64,000 nucleotides of DNA from Actinomycetaceae bacterium (lineage in GTDB: Bacteria > Actinomycetota > Actinomycetes > Actinomycetales > Actinomycetaceae): positions 22,191 through 86,190 of the forward strand of contig JAUNKY010000007.1 in the NCBI GenBank assembly GCA_030532515.1, given 5' to 3'. Shown piece after piece: positions 36,581 to 47,597 of this stretch. The notes below the pieces were generated by a model. That model searched no databases, had not been told where the DNA came from, and saw only the letters and a program-made list of their open reading frames with translations. How positions within the stretch are numbered: position 1 is the first letter of the stretch; every line of letters starts with the position of its first letter. The translations under genes were made by a program, and so were the position numbers.

Positions 36581-38986
36581 GTGCGCGAACATCCAGATAC
36601 GATCGACGACGCAGCTGCCACCCCCGACAAGGAAATGCCCTGGCAAGAACTAGGGCTAAAAGCAGACGAATACGAATCCATCGTCAACCTGCTGGGCCGC
36701 CGCCCCACCAACGCCGAACTGGCCATGTACTCGGTAATGTGGTCCGAACACTGCTCTTACAAGTCCTCAAAGAAACACCTGGGTGAACAATTCGGGAAGA
36801 AAACCACCCCCGAAATGAAGAAACACCTCATGGTCGGCATCGGACAAAACGCCGGCGTTGTAGACATCGGCGACGGCTGGGCCGCCACCTTCAAAGTTGA
36901 ATCCCACAACCACCCATCCTTCGTAGAACCCTACCAAGGCGCTGCCACCGGCGTAGGCGGGATTGTCCGTGACATTATTTCCATGGGCGCCCGCCCCATC
37001 GCCGTCATGGACCAGCTGCGCTTTGGCGACCCTAAACACCCAGACACCGCCCGCGTAGTACACGGCGTAGTCTCTGGGGTAGGCGGCTACGGTAACTGCC
37101 TGGGCCTGCCAAACATTGGCGGCGAAACCGACTTTGACCCCTCGTACCAAGGCAACCCGCTGGTCAACGCCCTCTGCGTAGGCGTCATGCGCCACGAACA
37201 CATCCACCTAGCAAACGCTGAAGGCGTGGGCAACAAAGTAATCCTCTTCGGTGCCCGCACCGGCGGAGACGGCATTGGTGGCGCTTCCATCCTGGCATCC
37301 GAATCCTTCGAAGACGGCATGCCCGCAAAGCGCCCCTCCGTCCAAGTAGGCGACCCATTCATGGAAAAAGTCCTCATCGAAGCCTGCCTGGAACTATTCC
37401 ACGCCGGCGTTGTAGAAGGCATCCAAGACCTGGGCGCCGCCGGCATCTCTTGCGCAACTTCAGAACTGGCTTCAAACGGTAACTCTGGCATGCACGTCGA
37501 CCTTGAAAACGTGCTGCTACGCGACGAAACCCTCACCGCCGGCGAAATCCTCATGTCCGAATCCCAAGAACGCATGATGGCTGTAGTCAAGCCAGAAAAC
37601 TTGGATCGCTTCATGGAAATCATGGACAAGTGGGACGTAGAAGCCGCCGTAATCGGCACCGTAACCGGCGACGGACGCCTCACTATCGACCACTACGGCG
37701 AACGCATCGTTGACGTAGATCCAAAAACCGTTGCCCACGAAGGCCCGGTTTATGATCGTCCCTACGCGCGCCCACTTTGGCTTGATGAACTGCAAATCCA
37801 CGATTCCTCTAAGCTGGCGCGACCCGCTAACCGCCGAGAAATCAAAGAACACGTCGTGACGATGCTGACCAGCGCCAACCAGGCAGGTAAGAACTGGGTA
37901 ACCGATCAGTACGACCGCTACGTGCGCGGCAACACCGCCTCTGCCCAGCCAGATGATGCTGGGGTAGTGCGCGTTGACGAATCCACCAACCTGGGCGTCG
38001 CCATTGCCACCGATGCCAACGGCTGGTACTGCAAGCTAGACCCATACGTAGGGGCACAGCAGGCATTGGCTGAAGCCTACCGAAACGTCTGTATCGCCGG
38101 GGCTGAACCCCGCGCAGTTACCGACTGCTTGAACTTCGGCAACCCTGAAGACCCAGACGCCATGTGGCAGCTAGTCACCGCCATGACCGGCCTTGCAGAC
38201 GGCTGTCAAACCCTGGGAATCCCAGTTACCGGCGGCAACGTCTCTCTATACAACTCATCTGGAAAAGAAAAGGGTCTGATTGACTCTTCCATCAACCCCA
38301 CCCCAGTTGTCGGGGTGCTGGGCGTGATGGAAGACGTCCGTCGCGCTCGCCCGTGTGGCTGGTTCAACGAAGGCCTGGCAATTTACGTGCTGGGAGCAAC
38401 CGACGATGAACTGGACGGCTCTGCCTGGGCACGCGACGTGCACGGACACTTGGGCGGACACCCACCGGTAGTCGACTTCGCGAAGGAAGTTGCCCTGGGT
38501 AACGTAGTGCGCGCTTTGATCAACCAAGATGGTCCCGACGGCCAGCCGCTCATCGCTGCCGCCCACGACATTTCTGACGGTGGCTTAGTGCAAGCCCTGG
38601 TCGAAGCCTGCGACCGCGCAGGTATTGGCGCATCCGTTGACATTTCAGCGCTGGTTCGCGATAACGAAATTTCAGATTTCGTGGGCCTGTTCTCGGAAAC
38701 GCAAGGCCGGGCGATTATTGCCGCTCCCGAGGGCGCCCACCAAGCTATTTTGGCAGCTTGTGAAGCTGAAGGTCTGCCCTGTTACCGCATCGGTGTTTCT
38801 GGTGGCGAGTTGCTTACCATTGCAGGCGCAGATGCGCTGGGCGATGCAGCTAACTTTGATCCAGAACTGCTTGGTGGCGGGGAAGCTGGCGTAGCTTTTG
38901 GTGAGCCAGGTGAAGTTGGTCCGCTGGTACTGCGAGTGTCTGAACTGAAAGAAGAACTGCGAGCAGTTTTGCCTAAGTACTTCTGA
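36581..38986 (+). CDS. purL: Phosphoribosylformylglycinamidine synthase, PurL subunit
   Basis: The 801-aa ATP-dependent synthetase subunit, small PurL type that needs PurS and PurQ. Family stretches include [38 protein letters not shown] and [13 protein letters not shown], and in the second half [10 protein letters not shown] and [14 protein letters not shown] at 36581 follows AATAAGGAAAAAAC. It completes the purSQL cluster. A CGAGGGCG octamer (38728-38735) lies in the 3' part. Confidence 0.96.
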   Translation: MREHPDTIDDAAATPDKEMPWQELGLKADEYESIVNLLGRRPTNAELAMYSVMWSEHCSYKSSKKHLGEQFGKKTTPEMKKHLMVGIGQNAGVVDIGDGWAATFKVESHNHPSFVEPYQGAATGVGGIVRDIISMGARPIAVMDQLRFGDPKHPDTARVVHGVVSGVGGYGNCLGLPNIGGETDFDPSYQGNPLVNALCVGVMRHEHIHLANAEGVGNKVILFGARTGGDGIGGASILASESFEDGMPAKRPSVQVGDPFMEKVLIEACLELFHAGVVEGIQDLGAAGISCATSELASNGNSGMHVDLENVLLRDETLTAGEILMSESQERMMAVVKPENLDRFMEIMDKWDVEAAVIGTVTGDGRLTIDHYGERIVDVDPKTVAHEGPVYDRPYARPLWLDELQIHDSSKLARPANRREIKEHVVTMLTSANQAGKNWVTDQYDRYVRGNTASAQPDDAGVVRVDESTNLGVAIATDANGWYCKLDPYVGAQQALAEAYRNVCIAGAEPRAVTDCLNFGNPEDPDAMWQLVTAMTGLADGCQTLGIPVTGGNVSLYNSSGKEKGLIDSSINPTPVVGVLGVMEDVRRARPCGWFNEGLAIYVLGATDDELDGSAWARDVHGHLGGHPPVVDFAKEVALGNVVRALINQDGPDGQPLIAAAHDISDGGLVQALVEACDRAGIGASVDISALVRDNEISDFVGLFSETQGRAIIAAPEGAHQAILAACEAEGLPCYRIGVSGGELLTIAGADALGDAANFDPELLGGGEAGVAFGEPGEVGPLVLRVSELKEELRAVLPKYF

Positions 38987-39000
38987 GTTTTAAGTTAAAG

Positions 39001-39038
39001 TTGCGCGCCGTTTCGGTTGAAACGGCGCGCAATCTTTT
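39001..39038 (+). terminator. Terminator after purL
   Basis: TTGCGCGCCGTTTC and its exact complement flank a GGTT tetraloop and are followed by TCTTTT. Confidence 0.88.
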
Positions 39039-39057
39039 GGGGTTAGGAAAATAGCTG

Positions 39058-39152
39058 CGGCGTGTTACGCTCCGGATTCTCGCGGAGCGTAACACGCCGA
39101 GGTGATTTAGCGCCGTATCGCCCGGGTAACTACGCGGAGCGTAACACGCCGA
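39058..39152. repeat. Three dispersed repeat copies between purL and gdhA
   Basis: A reverse copy (39058-39074) is followed by forward copies at 39083-39100 and 39135-39152. The two forward copies share a further GGTGATTT flank, so they look like a local duplication. An octamer CGCCCTCG is at 39238-39245. The rest of the 437-bp gap (39246-39423) should hold the gdhA promoter, with a small inverted repeat (GCTTA/TAAGC) at about 39379-39394. Confidence 0.75.
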
Positions 39153-39384
39153 GGTGATTTTGAGCAGGCTATTTCGGGACCGGCGCTTTAAGAGGCCGGC
39201 GCCTAAGAGGTGTGATTTAACTCAGAAGGATGTGTGCCGCCCTCGGAAAAATGAAAAAACGAACATAAACAACGCATTGTATCTGACATATGCGCTACAT
39301 TTTGGACGGTCTTTTCAAAAACGAGTCGTATGATGTTTACTTATATAGGACCTGACACAGACTAAAGTGAAGGTATGCGCTTAA

Positions 39385-40761
<1,377 letters not shown>

Positions 40762-40812
40762 TCTAAAACAGGTATTTAGCCGAGTTTTCCAACTGTCTAG
40801 GGGGAGGTTAGT

Positions 40813-41253
40813 TTGGCTGCGAAGCAGATTAGCTCTCAAGAAGGGATAGCGGCGCTGCACTGCTGCCTGGCAACGTTTACAACTGTGTCAGTTCCAGAGC
40901 AGACATCTGCTACCGAAGATTGCCCACTTTCTGAGTGGAAAACTGCGGTGCGTTGGGGGCTGCAAGAACTGGCACGTCTGGCGCCGGGGCGCGCTGTGGA
41001 AGTGCGGGTTCCTCCGGCGGGGGCCGTGCAGATCCTGGGCGGCACCGTGCACCGGCGCGGCACTCCACCTGCGGTTGTGGAAATGAGTATGGAAACTTTC
41101 GTCGCTTTAGCAGGTGGGCAGGTGAGCTGGGAGCAGCTTCTGGAGGGCGGAAATTCAAACAATTCAGTTTTAACCGGACCATCTGGAAAACCACTTTGGG
41201 TTGATGCCTCAGGTGAACGTGCAGATATCGGGCACCTCTTCCCCCTGCTCTAA
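40813..41253 (+). CDS. Sterol-carrier-family (SCP2-like) protein of unknown function
   Basis: A 146-aa soluble protein. The segment ELARLAPGRAVEVRVPPAGAVQILGG and TPPAVVEMSMETFVALAGGQVSWEQ resemble the small SCP2-like proteins encoded near purine genes in actinobacteria. The ligand and role are unknown. It starts at TTG 40813 with a good GGGGAGGTTAG ribosome-binding site and may be cotranscribed with gdhA, 51 bp upstream. A repeat copy begins 3 nt after its stop. Confidence 0.7.
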   Translation: MAAKQISSQEGIAALHCCLATFTTVSVPEQTSATEDCPLSEWKTAVRWGLQELARLAPGRAVEVRVPPAGAVQILGGTVHRRGTPPAVVEMSMETFVALAGGQVSWEQLLEGGNSNNSVLTGPSGKPLWVDASGERADIGHLFPLL

Positions 41254-41256
41254 AAC

Positions 41257-41418
41257 CGGAGCGTAACACGCCGAGGTCAAATTTTTTCACCGGAGCGTAA
41301 CACGCCGAACCTATTTAGCGAAGCGTATCTTCCCCACCCTATGAAAATCTCGCCAAGAACGTGGTTCTTGGCGAGATTTTTTATGAAGTTATAAATGACC
41401 TCGGCGTGTTACGCTCCG
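41257..41418. repeat. Three dispersed repeat copies around a bidirectional terminator
   Basis: Forward copies lie at 41257-41274 and 41291-41308 and a reverse copy at 41401-41418. Between them is the hairpin at 41344-41382. The cluster separates the convergent SCP2-like and GH13 genes. CGAAGCGTATCTTCC at about 41319 looks like a decayed copy. Confidence 0.75.
41344..41384. terminator. Bidirectional terminator between convergent genes
   Basis: AAAATCTCGCCAAGAAC (41344-41360) and its exact complement (41364-41380) form a 17-bp stem. A tract of T on the plus strand and of T on the minus strand (the leading AAAA) allow termination in both directions. Confidence 0.88.
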
Positions 41419-41424
41419 ATAAAA

Positions 41425-43173
41425 CTAAGAGAGCTTACGTAACCACACCGTCGTATCCAACGGAGCTTGCAAACCACCTGCAACGGGAACCAGATCAGCC
41501 GAAGTGAAAAGCACCTGCCAATCAGCTGGAATAAAAGCAGGCTGAGTGAAGCAAGTAGCCACAACCACTTCACCGCCGGCGCACTCACTCACATAAGCCA
41601 GCTCAAAATCAGTCAGCGGGGCTAAACCAGTGACATCGTACAAACCGCCCTCGGCAAGACCCAAAGAACGACGCAAATCCAACATATGAGTGTACCAACT
41701 CAAATGAGAATTCCCGTCGGCCAGCTGCCTATCAACAGCCAAATCCTCCCAAAACGCGGGCTGAGGCAACCAAGTCTGCCCATCCGGGCTAAAACCAAAA
41801 CCAGCTGCCGCACCCTCCCATGGAAGAGGCACACGACAACCATCGCGACCCGCCTCAGCCTGCTGCGTCCGGAAAAACGCAGGATCCTGTCGCACTGCAT
41901 CCGGAAGCATAGTGTGCTCAGGCAACCCCAGTTCTTCACCCTGGTAAACGTAGGCGGAACCCGGCAAAGCCAACATCAAAGCGTGCGCAGCTTTTGCTCG
42001 GCGCAAAGCCAACACCGGATCCGGCTGCTCCTCAAAAGCACGAATCCCATTAGGCCCCTTACCAGTCTTAGAAAGCCCCATACGCGAAGCAGCGCGCACC
42101 ACATCGTGATTAGACAGCACCCACGTCGTAGTTGCCCCCACCACATCCATAGCAACTAACGAATCGGCAATCACCTTCCGCAAATCAGCCGGCTTCCACT
42201 CACAGCAGAGGAAATCGAAGTTGAAAGACTGATTCATTTCATCGGCGCGTACATACTTGGCAATGCCTTGCTCAGGGGAAACCCAAGCCTCCGCCACCAA
42301 GATCCGATCCGGTCCAAACTCATCCAAAACCTGGCGCCAACCGCGGTAAATCTCATGCACTCCGTCCAGATTCCACATTGGCGGAGCCGGAACTTCCGCT
42401 GCCGTAGCCGCGCCTCCGTCAACCATCCCCCAGTGGAACTGCCAGTCAGGCAACGTCGGATCCTTAACCAAACCATGCGCCACGTCCACGCGGAACCCAT
42501 CGACCCCACGAGCCAACCAAAAACGCAAAATATCGTGGAACTCTTCGCGAACCTCAGGGTGTTCCCAGTTCAAATCAGGCTGCGTAGAATCGAAAAGATG
42601 CAGGTACCAGCTGGTGTCATTTTCCCAAGCAGACCCCGGCGCATCCGCGCGATCACACACCCGCGTCCAAGCAATAGAGCCAAAAATCGACTCCCAGTCA
42701 TTCGGAGGCAATTCCCCATTCTCACCCTTACCCGGGCGGAACAGGTAACGCTCGCGGGCAGCAGAACCCGGACCGGCGGCCAAAGCTTCTTGGAACCACT
42801 TGTGCTGATCGGAAGTATGGTTTGGAACCAAGTCAACGATCACCCGCAGGCCCAGCTCTTTGGCTCGTTCCAACAGTGCGTCAGCATCAGCTAAAGTGCC
42901 AAACAGTGGATCAATATCGCGGTAGTCAGACACATCGTAGCCACCGTCTTTTTGCGGAGACGCATAGAAAGGGGATAGCCAAACTGCGTCCGCCCCCAGC
43001 TGCGCTACATGCTCTAAACGAGCGGTAATCCCCGGTAAATCACCCACGCCCGGGATTGGGCCAGTGCCGGAAGAAGCGTAGGAACGAGGGTAGATTTGGT
43101 AGATAACAGCTGAGCGCCACCAATCTGAACTCTGCGCCGGGCTGTGAACTAAAACTGCGCCATCGAAAGACAC
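41425..43173 (-). CDS. Alpha-glucosidase / oligo-glucosidase, GH13
   Basis: A 582-aa cytoplasmic glycoside hydrolase of family 13. AVIYQIYPRSYASSGTGPIPG, VDLVPNHTS, GFRVDVAHG (nucleophile Asp), ILVAEAWV (acid/base Glu) and WVLSNHDVVR (transition-state Asp) are present in order. It hydrolyses alpha-glucosidic bonds of maltose or short maltodextrins. It starts at GTG 43173 with a strong AAGGAGGAAGA ribosome-binding site. lacI lies upstream on the same strand and malEFG diverge from it, so the cluster imports and cleaves maltodextrins. No signal peptide. Confidence 0.9.
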   Translation of the reverse strand: MSFDGAVLVHSPAQSSDWWRSAVIYQIYPRSYASSGTGPIPGVGDLPGITARLEHVAQLGADAVWLSPFYASPQKDGGYDVSDYRDIDPLFGTLADADALLERAKELGLRVIVDLVPNHTSDQHKWFQEALAAGPGSAARERYLFRPGKGENGELPPNDWESIFGSIAWTRVCDRADAPGSAWENDTSWYLHLFDSTQPDLNWEHPEVREEFHDILRFWLARGVDGFRVDVAHGLVKDPTLPDWQFHWGMVDGGAATAAEVPAPPMWNLDGVHEIYRGWRQVLDEFGPDRILVAEAWVSPEQGIAKYVRADEMNQSFNFDFLCCEWKPADLRKVIADSLVAMDVVGATTTWVLSNHDVVRAASRMGLSKTGKGPNGIRAFEEQPDPVLALRRAKAAHALMLALPGSAYVYQGEELGLPEHTMLPDAVRQDPAFFRTQQAEAGRDGCRVPLPWEGAAAGFGFSPDGQTWLPQPAFWEDLAVDRQLADGNSHLSWYTHMLDLRRSLGLAEGGLYDVTGLAPLTDFELAYVSECAGGEVVVATCFTQPAFIPADWQVLFTSADLVPVAGGLQAPLDTTVWLRKLS

Positions 43174-43221
43174 TTCTTCCTCCTTAGTTGAAACTTATCC
43201 TGAGCGGATACTAAAACCGGG

Positions 43222-43240
43222 TTACGCCAAAATAGCGTAA
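43222..43240. promoter_or_regulatory. Inverted repeat upstream of the glucosidase gene
   Basis: TTACGC, 7 nt, GCGTAA lies 49 nt upstream of the glucosidase GTG, in the gap after the LacI-type regulator gene. It could be an operator of that regulator. No matching copy was found before malE, which weakens the idea. Confidence 0.3.
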
Positions 43241-43272
43241 ACAGCTTCACGCGTAAAATCGCTGCAGCTGCC

Positions 43273-44280
43273 CTACGCCAAGGTCGACGTAGAATCACGC
43301 ACGAAAAGTTCGGACTGGAAAGTCATTGAATGAGGTTCCAGATCGACCCCGTTAATCATGTCGTTTAGCGTAGAAACCGCCATTTCAGACATTTCTTGTA
43401 CCGGGTGTCGGAACGTGGTGAGGGAGGGAGAGGTAAACCGAATCAGCGGAGTATCATCAAACCCTATAATCGACAGATCATCGGGAACTGAAACTCCATT
43501 TGCCTGACAGTATTGCATGCCACCAAGTGCCATTATGTCGGAACCATAAATAATGGCAGTGCACCCGGCATCAAGCAACTTCTGGGTGGCCGCTTGACCG
43601 CCCTCGAGAGTAAATAAAGTGTTGGTAATGTGAACTGGCTGATCCGGGAAAAGCCGCTGCATTTCCTTGGTGAAAGAATCCGTTTTGCGCGCCACCGGCA
43701 CGAACCGCGACGGGCCGATTGCCAACCCAATCTGAGTGTGCCCCAAAGTCCGCAGGTGGCGGATTGCCTGACGCATGGTGAGTGCGTCGTCCAACGAAAA
43801 ATCCGGAGCCTTAATCACCGGGTTAGAGCCGTTGACGGTTACGAACGGAATCTTTTGGTCAATCAGTTCCTGGTAGCGTTCCGGATTGGATTCCAAGTCC
43901 GCGTGCAGGCCCGAAACGAAGATAATCCCGTTAATTCCATGGTCTAGAAGCAGCTGCACGTGGGTGTCTTCAGTGACCCCGCCGGCGCGCTGAGTGCATA
44001 GAATCGGGGTGTAGCCGTGTGCGGTGAGCGCGTTTTCCAGGTGCTGTGCAAAAAGTGGGAAAACCGGGTTGGAAAGTTCGGGAATGATCAGGCCGATAAG
44101 ACGGGTAGGGCGCCGCCGCAACTTTTCGGGGCGTTCGTAGCCTAGCAGGTCGATTGCGGTGAGCACGGCTTGGCGGGTTTCCGGCGCGACCACATCTTTC
44201 CCGTTCAACACGCGGGAAACCGTGGCGGTGGAAACGCCGGCTTGTTCGGCCAGCTTTGCCAGGCTGATTCGATTTGTCAT
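43273..44280 (-). CDS. LacI-family transcriptional regulator, probably of maltodextrin genes
   Basis: A 335-aa repressor. The N-terminal helix-turn-helix ISLAKLAEQAGVSTATVSRVLNG binds DNA. The hinge and periplasmic-binding-like domain (about 60-330, LIGLIIPELSNPVFPLFAQHLE) senses a sugar. It sits between the glucosidase and divergent malE, which suggests control of both. AGGAGACTTGAAATG is its ribosome-binding region. A CGCCCTCG octamer lies inside (43599-43606). Confidence 0.9.
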   Translation of the reverse strand: MTNRISLAKLAEQAGVSTATVSRVLNGKDVVAPETRQAVLTAIDLLGYERPEKLRRRPTRLIGLIIPELSNPVFPLFAQHLENALTAHGYTPILCTQRAGGVTEDTHVQLLLDHGINGIIFVSGLHADLESNPERYQELIDQKIPFVTVNGSNPVIKAPDFSLDDALTMRQAIRHLRTLGHTQIGLAIGPSRFVPVARKTDSFTKEMQRLFPDQPVHITNTLFTLEGGQAATQKLLDAGCTAIIYGSDIMALGGMQYCQANGVSVPDDLSIIGFDDTPLIRFTSPSLTTFRHPVQEMSEMAVSTLNDMINGVDLEPHSMTFQSELFVRDSTSTLA

Positions 44281-44647
44281 TTCAAGTCTCCTGAGAGAGG
44301 CGTCTGGAAGAGTAGTTTGCGCGGGTCGGGTGGGTATTTATCCAAGATTTTTCGGTGAATAATTCTCTTCCCGAGGGCGGTGTACAACATCGTTGCTGCA
44401 AGCTGCCTCCCGCTAATCCCTGTAAAATCTTACAGTAATTTTGCAAGCCGTGTATATTGTTACCAAAAAGTGACCGAAAAAAATCGCGGTATTTCAAGGA
44501 AAACTTGAGGTGCGAAAAAATATACGGCAAAAAATGCCTGAAACGTGTTGCAAAACCTGGCGGAAGTAATTAAATTATTTTCGACATTCTGCAAGCGCAG
44601 GCGCTGACTGAATGAAACAACAAAAATTAAACGACTGAGGAGAAAAA
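44281..44647. promoter_or_regulatory. Divergent control region of lacI-type regulator and malE
   Basis: A 367-bp gap with no gene. A CGAGGGCG octamer is at 44372-44379. GAAACGTGTTGC at about 44538-44549 is an imperfect palindrome of the CG-centred kind bound by LacI-family proteins. TGTATATTGT at about 44451 is A/T-rich and could be promoter sequence. All of this is tentative. Confidence 0.35.
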
Positions 44648-45898
44648 ATGCGACGCGGCATTGTATTTGCAACTGCAGCTGTAATGAGCTTGGGCTTGGC
44701 AGCATGTGGTGGCGCAGCTGACAAGGCAGATAAGCCAGCTGATAAGCCAGCGGAATCCAAGACTGAAGCAACCGGCGAAGTTGCTCTGACCGTCTGGGTT
44801 GATGACAACCGTAAGGCAGTTATCGAAGATGTTGCTAAGAAGTACGAAGAAGCTACCGGCAACAAGGTTGCTGTTGTAGTTAAGGACTTCGGCAAGATTA
44901 AGGACGAATTCCAGACTCAGGTATCCAACGGCGAAGGTCCAGACATCACCGTTGGCGCACACGACTGGTTGGGCACCTTCGTTGCTAACGGAACCGTTGC
45001 CCCACTGGAACTGGGCGATAAGGCCAGCGCATTCGCTGACATTTCCGTACAGGCATTCACCTACGAAGGCAAGACCTACGGTCTGCCATACGCTATCGAA
45101 AACGTAGCAGTTATCCGTAACACCAAGCTGGTTGACTCCACCCCAGCAACCTTCGACGAATTCGTAGCAAAGGGTAAGTCTGCAAACAAGAAGTACCCAT
45201 TCGTAATCCCAACCGGTGAAGGCGGCGACGGCTACAACTACTACGCTTTCCAGACCTCCTTCGGTGCACCAGTATTCGAATCTGATGCAAACGGCTACAC
45301 CAACAAGCTGGGCTTGGGCGGCGAAAACGGCGTTAAGTTCGCTGAATGGTTGAAGGCAAACGGCAAGACCGGTACCGGCTACCTGGACACCGCAATTGAC
45401 TACGACATCGCTCTGGAAGCATTCCGCAACGGCGAAGCACCATACATCATCGGTGGCCCATGGATGATCGGCGACATCAAGAAGGCTGGCATTGAGGTTG
45501 CAATCGACCCAATCCCATCCGCAGGTGGCAAGCCAGCTCAGCCATTCGTAGGCGTACAGGGCTTCTACGTATCCTCCAAGTCCAAGAACTCCCTGCTGGC
45601 AGCACAGTTCCTGACCGACTACATCGGTACCAAGGACGTACAGGTAGCGATCTACGAAGCAGGCAACCGTCAGCCAGCTCTGAAGGAAGCAGCAGAAGCA
45701 GCTTCTGATCCAATCACCGCAGCATTCGGTAAGGTTGCTGAAGGCTCCGTTCTGATGCCATCCATCCCAGCAATGGGCCAGGTATGGGCATTCTGGGGCA
45801 AGACCGAAGCCGCAATCATCAACGGTGAAGATCCAAAGGCAGCTTGGGAAAAGATGGTTGCTGATATCGAAGCCGATATCGCAAAGTCTTCTAAGTAA
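44648..45898 (+). CDS. malE: Maltose/maltodextrin-binding lipoprotein
   Basis: A 416-aa extracytoplasmic sugar-binding protein. The signal peptide ends in lipobox LAAC (Cys at about 19), followed by an Asp/Lys/Pro-rich linker. VALTVWVDDNRKAVIEDVAKKYEEATG and the GEGPDITVGAHDWLG and GLPYAIENVAV motifs are MalE-like. ABC importers with MalF/MalG follow. ACTGAGGAGAAAAA precedes the ATG. Codon bias is strong, suggesting high expression, and a 21-bp perfect hairpin after the gene would let it outnumber the permeases. Confidence 0.9.
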   Translation: MRRGIVFATAAVMSLGLAACGGAADKADKPADKPAESKTEATGEVALTVWVDDNRKAVIEDVAKKYEEATGNKVAVVVKDFGKIKDEFQTQVSNGEGPDITVGAHDWLGTFVANGTVAPLELGDKASAFADISVQAFTYEGKTYGLPYAIENVAVIRNTKLVDSTPATFDEFVAKGKSANKKYPFVIPTGEGGDGYNYYAFQTSFGAPVFESDANGYTNKLGLGGENGVKFAEWLKANGKTGTGYLDTAIDYDIALEAFRNGEAPYIIGGPWMIGDIKKAGIEVAIDPIPSAGGKPAQPFVGVQGFYVSSKSKNSLLAAQFLTDYIGTKDVQVAIYEAGNRQPALKEAAEAASDPITAAFGKVAEGSVLMPSIPAMGQVWAFWGKTEAAIINGEDPKAAWEKMVADIEADIAKSSK

Positions 45899-45912
45899 TA
45901 GTGTCAAGTGAT

Positions 45913-45960
45913 TGACATGGCGTGTAGTTAGCGTTCAACCGCTAACTACACGCCATGTCA
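45913..45960 (+). terminator. Perfect 21-bp intercistronic hairpin between malE and malF
   Basis: TGACATGGCGTGTAGTTAGCG (45913-45933), loop TTCAAC, and an exact complement (45940-45960) are followed by TTAAATAT rather than a T run. The hairpin lies 15 nt after malE and 32 nt before the malF start. It may partially terminate or protect the malE 3' end. Confidence 0.7.
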
Positions 45961-45992
45961 TTAAATATCCTTACGCAACGAAGCGAGGACAC

Positions 45993-47597
45993 ATGAGTGC
46001 AAAATTAGACCGCAATCAACGGTCCACTGAAAAGAAATCCACCCCGGGCGATTCCTTCGCCTCCATGTGGTCGGCGGGTTTCTTCGTCAAACTATTTCTA
46101 ATGGCCTTGGTGAACGCCCTCGGCATCTACATCATCATCTCGGCCTACACCTCCCAGTCTTGGGTAATCTTCGGGGCAGCCCTAGTAGTCCTGATCGCAG
46201 TCGACTACGTGTACTTCTCTCCACGTACTCTGGCACTGAAGTACATGACTCCTGGTTTGGTATTTCTCCTCACCTTCCAGGTCTTCGTCATGGGCTACAC
46301 CGGCTACATCGCCTTCACCAACTACGGTGACCGTCACCTGCTGGACAAGTACTCCGCCGCGGAATCCTTAATGCGCCAGCGGGTTGACCGCGTAGAAGGC
46401 ACGGCTGAATACCCACTGACCATTGTGGAACGCAACGGCGAACTGGGCTTCGCGATTATTGACGGCGACGACGTCAAAGTCGGTACCGCCAACCAGCCAT
46501 TCGAAAAAGTTGACGGCGTAAAACGCGCTGGCAACATCCTTTCCGAAATCCCCGGCTGGGAAATCGTAAACATCGGCAAACTGGGTGAACGTCAGGAAGA
46601 AGTTCTGGCGTTACGCGTCCCCCTTACCGATGAGCCAAACAGCGGCCTGGTCGGTACCCAGAACGCTTCAACCGGTTACGTTTTCGAAACCACCATGACT
46701 TTCGATGAAGAAACCTACACCCTAACTGACCTCAAGACTAATAAGGTCTACAAGGCAGATGATGAAGTCGGTTTCTACGTAGCTGAAGACGGCGAAAAAC
46801 TGGATACCGGTTACCGTGTTTGGGTTGGCCTTGATAACTTCAAACGAGCCTTCTCTGACTCCCGCTATTCCGGACCATTCTTCAAGGTTCTGGCCTGGAC
46901 GGTAGCTTTCGCGTTCCTGTCCGTAATCACCACCTTCTTACTAGGTATGATTCTGGCTCTGGTAATGAACGACACCCGCATGGGCGGACGTAAGATTTAC
47001 CGTACTTTGATGCTGATGCCATACGCATTCCCAGCATTCATGTCAGCCTTCCTCTTCGCAGGTATGTTGAACTCTAAGTACGGCTTCTTCAACCAGGTAT
47101 TCTTCGGCGGCGCGGAAATCCCATGGCTCACCGATCCTTGGTTGGCAAAGGGCGCAGTTCTGTTCGTGAACCTGTGGATGGGCTTCCCCTACATGTTCTT
47201 GATCTGTACCGGCGCACTGCAGTCCATCCCATCTGAACTAAATGAAGCAGCTAAGATCGACGGCGCTTCCGGATTCCAGATTTGGCGCTACGTCACCATG
47301 CCACAGCTGATGATCCAGGTATCCCCACTGTTGATTGCTTCTTTCGCGTTCAACTTCAACAACTTCAACCTGATCTACATGTTGACCAACGGTGGCCCGG
47401 CATTCCAGGATGCGTCCGTTCCAGTTGGCCACACCGACATTCTGATCTCGATGGTTTACTCGGTTGCTGGTTTGTCCGGCAAGGCAGCGCGTGACTACGG
47501 TCTGGCATCTGCAATGTCCATCATGATCTTCATTATCGTCGGTACTGTTTCGATGATTAGCTTCAAGCGTTCCAAGTCGATCGAAGGGGCACAGTGA
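45993..47597 (+). CDS. malF: Maltodextrin ABC transporter permease MalF
   Basis: A 534-aa permease with about 8 membrane segments and a large loop (about residues 120-280) between early helices, like the P2 domain of enteric MalF that contacts MalE. The EAA loop is NEAAKIDGASGFQIWRYVTMPQL, the site for the ATPase. The start chosen is ATG 45993 (MSAKLDRNQ) after AAGCGAGGAC, rather than an earlier in-frame start within the hairpin region. It overlaps malG by 4 nt. Confidence 0.9.
   Translation: MSAKLDRNQRSTEKKSTPGDSFASMWSAGFFVKLFLMALVNALGIYIIISAYTSQSWVIFGAALVVLIAVDYVYFSPRTLALKYMTPGLVFLLTFQVFVMGYTGYIAFTNYGDRHLLDKYSAAESLMRQRVDRVEGTAEYPLTIVERNGELGFAIIDGDDVKVGTANQPFEKVDGVKRAGNILSEIPGWEIVNIGKLGERQEEVLALRVPLTDEPNSGLVGTQNASTGYVFETTMTFDEETYTLTDLKTNKVYKADDEVGFYVAEDGEKLDTGYRVWVGLDNFKRAFSDSRYSGPFFKVLAWTVAFAFLSVITTFLLGMILALVMNDTRMGGRKIYRTLMLMPYAFPAFMSAFLFAGMLNSKYGFFNQVFFGGAEIPWLTDPWLAKGAVLFVNLWMGFPYMFLICTGALQSIPSELNEAAKIDGASGFQIWRYVTMPQLMIQVSPLLIASFAFNFNNFNLIYMLTNGGPAFQDASVPVGHTDILISMVYSVAGLSGKAARDYGLASAMSIMIFIIVGTVSMISFKRSKSIEGAQ

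Noticed and set aside
36767..37852. Minus-strand frames opposite purL
   Set aside because: Shadows of purL in other frames without starts or motifs.
44627..45907. Long open frame (426 codons) on the minus strand opposite malE
   Set aside because: Shadow of the highly biased malE gene, with Cys/Trp-rich low-complexity translation and no ribosome-binding site.
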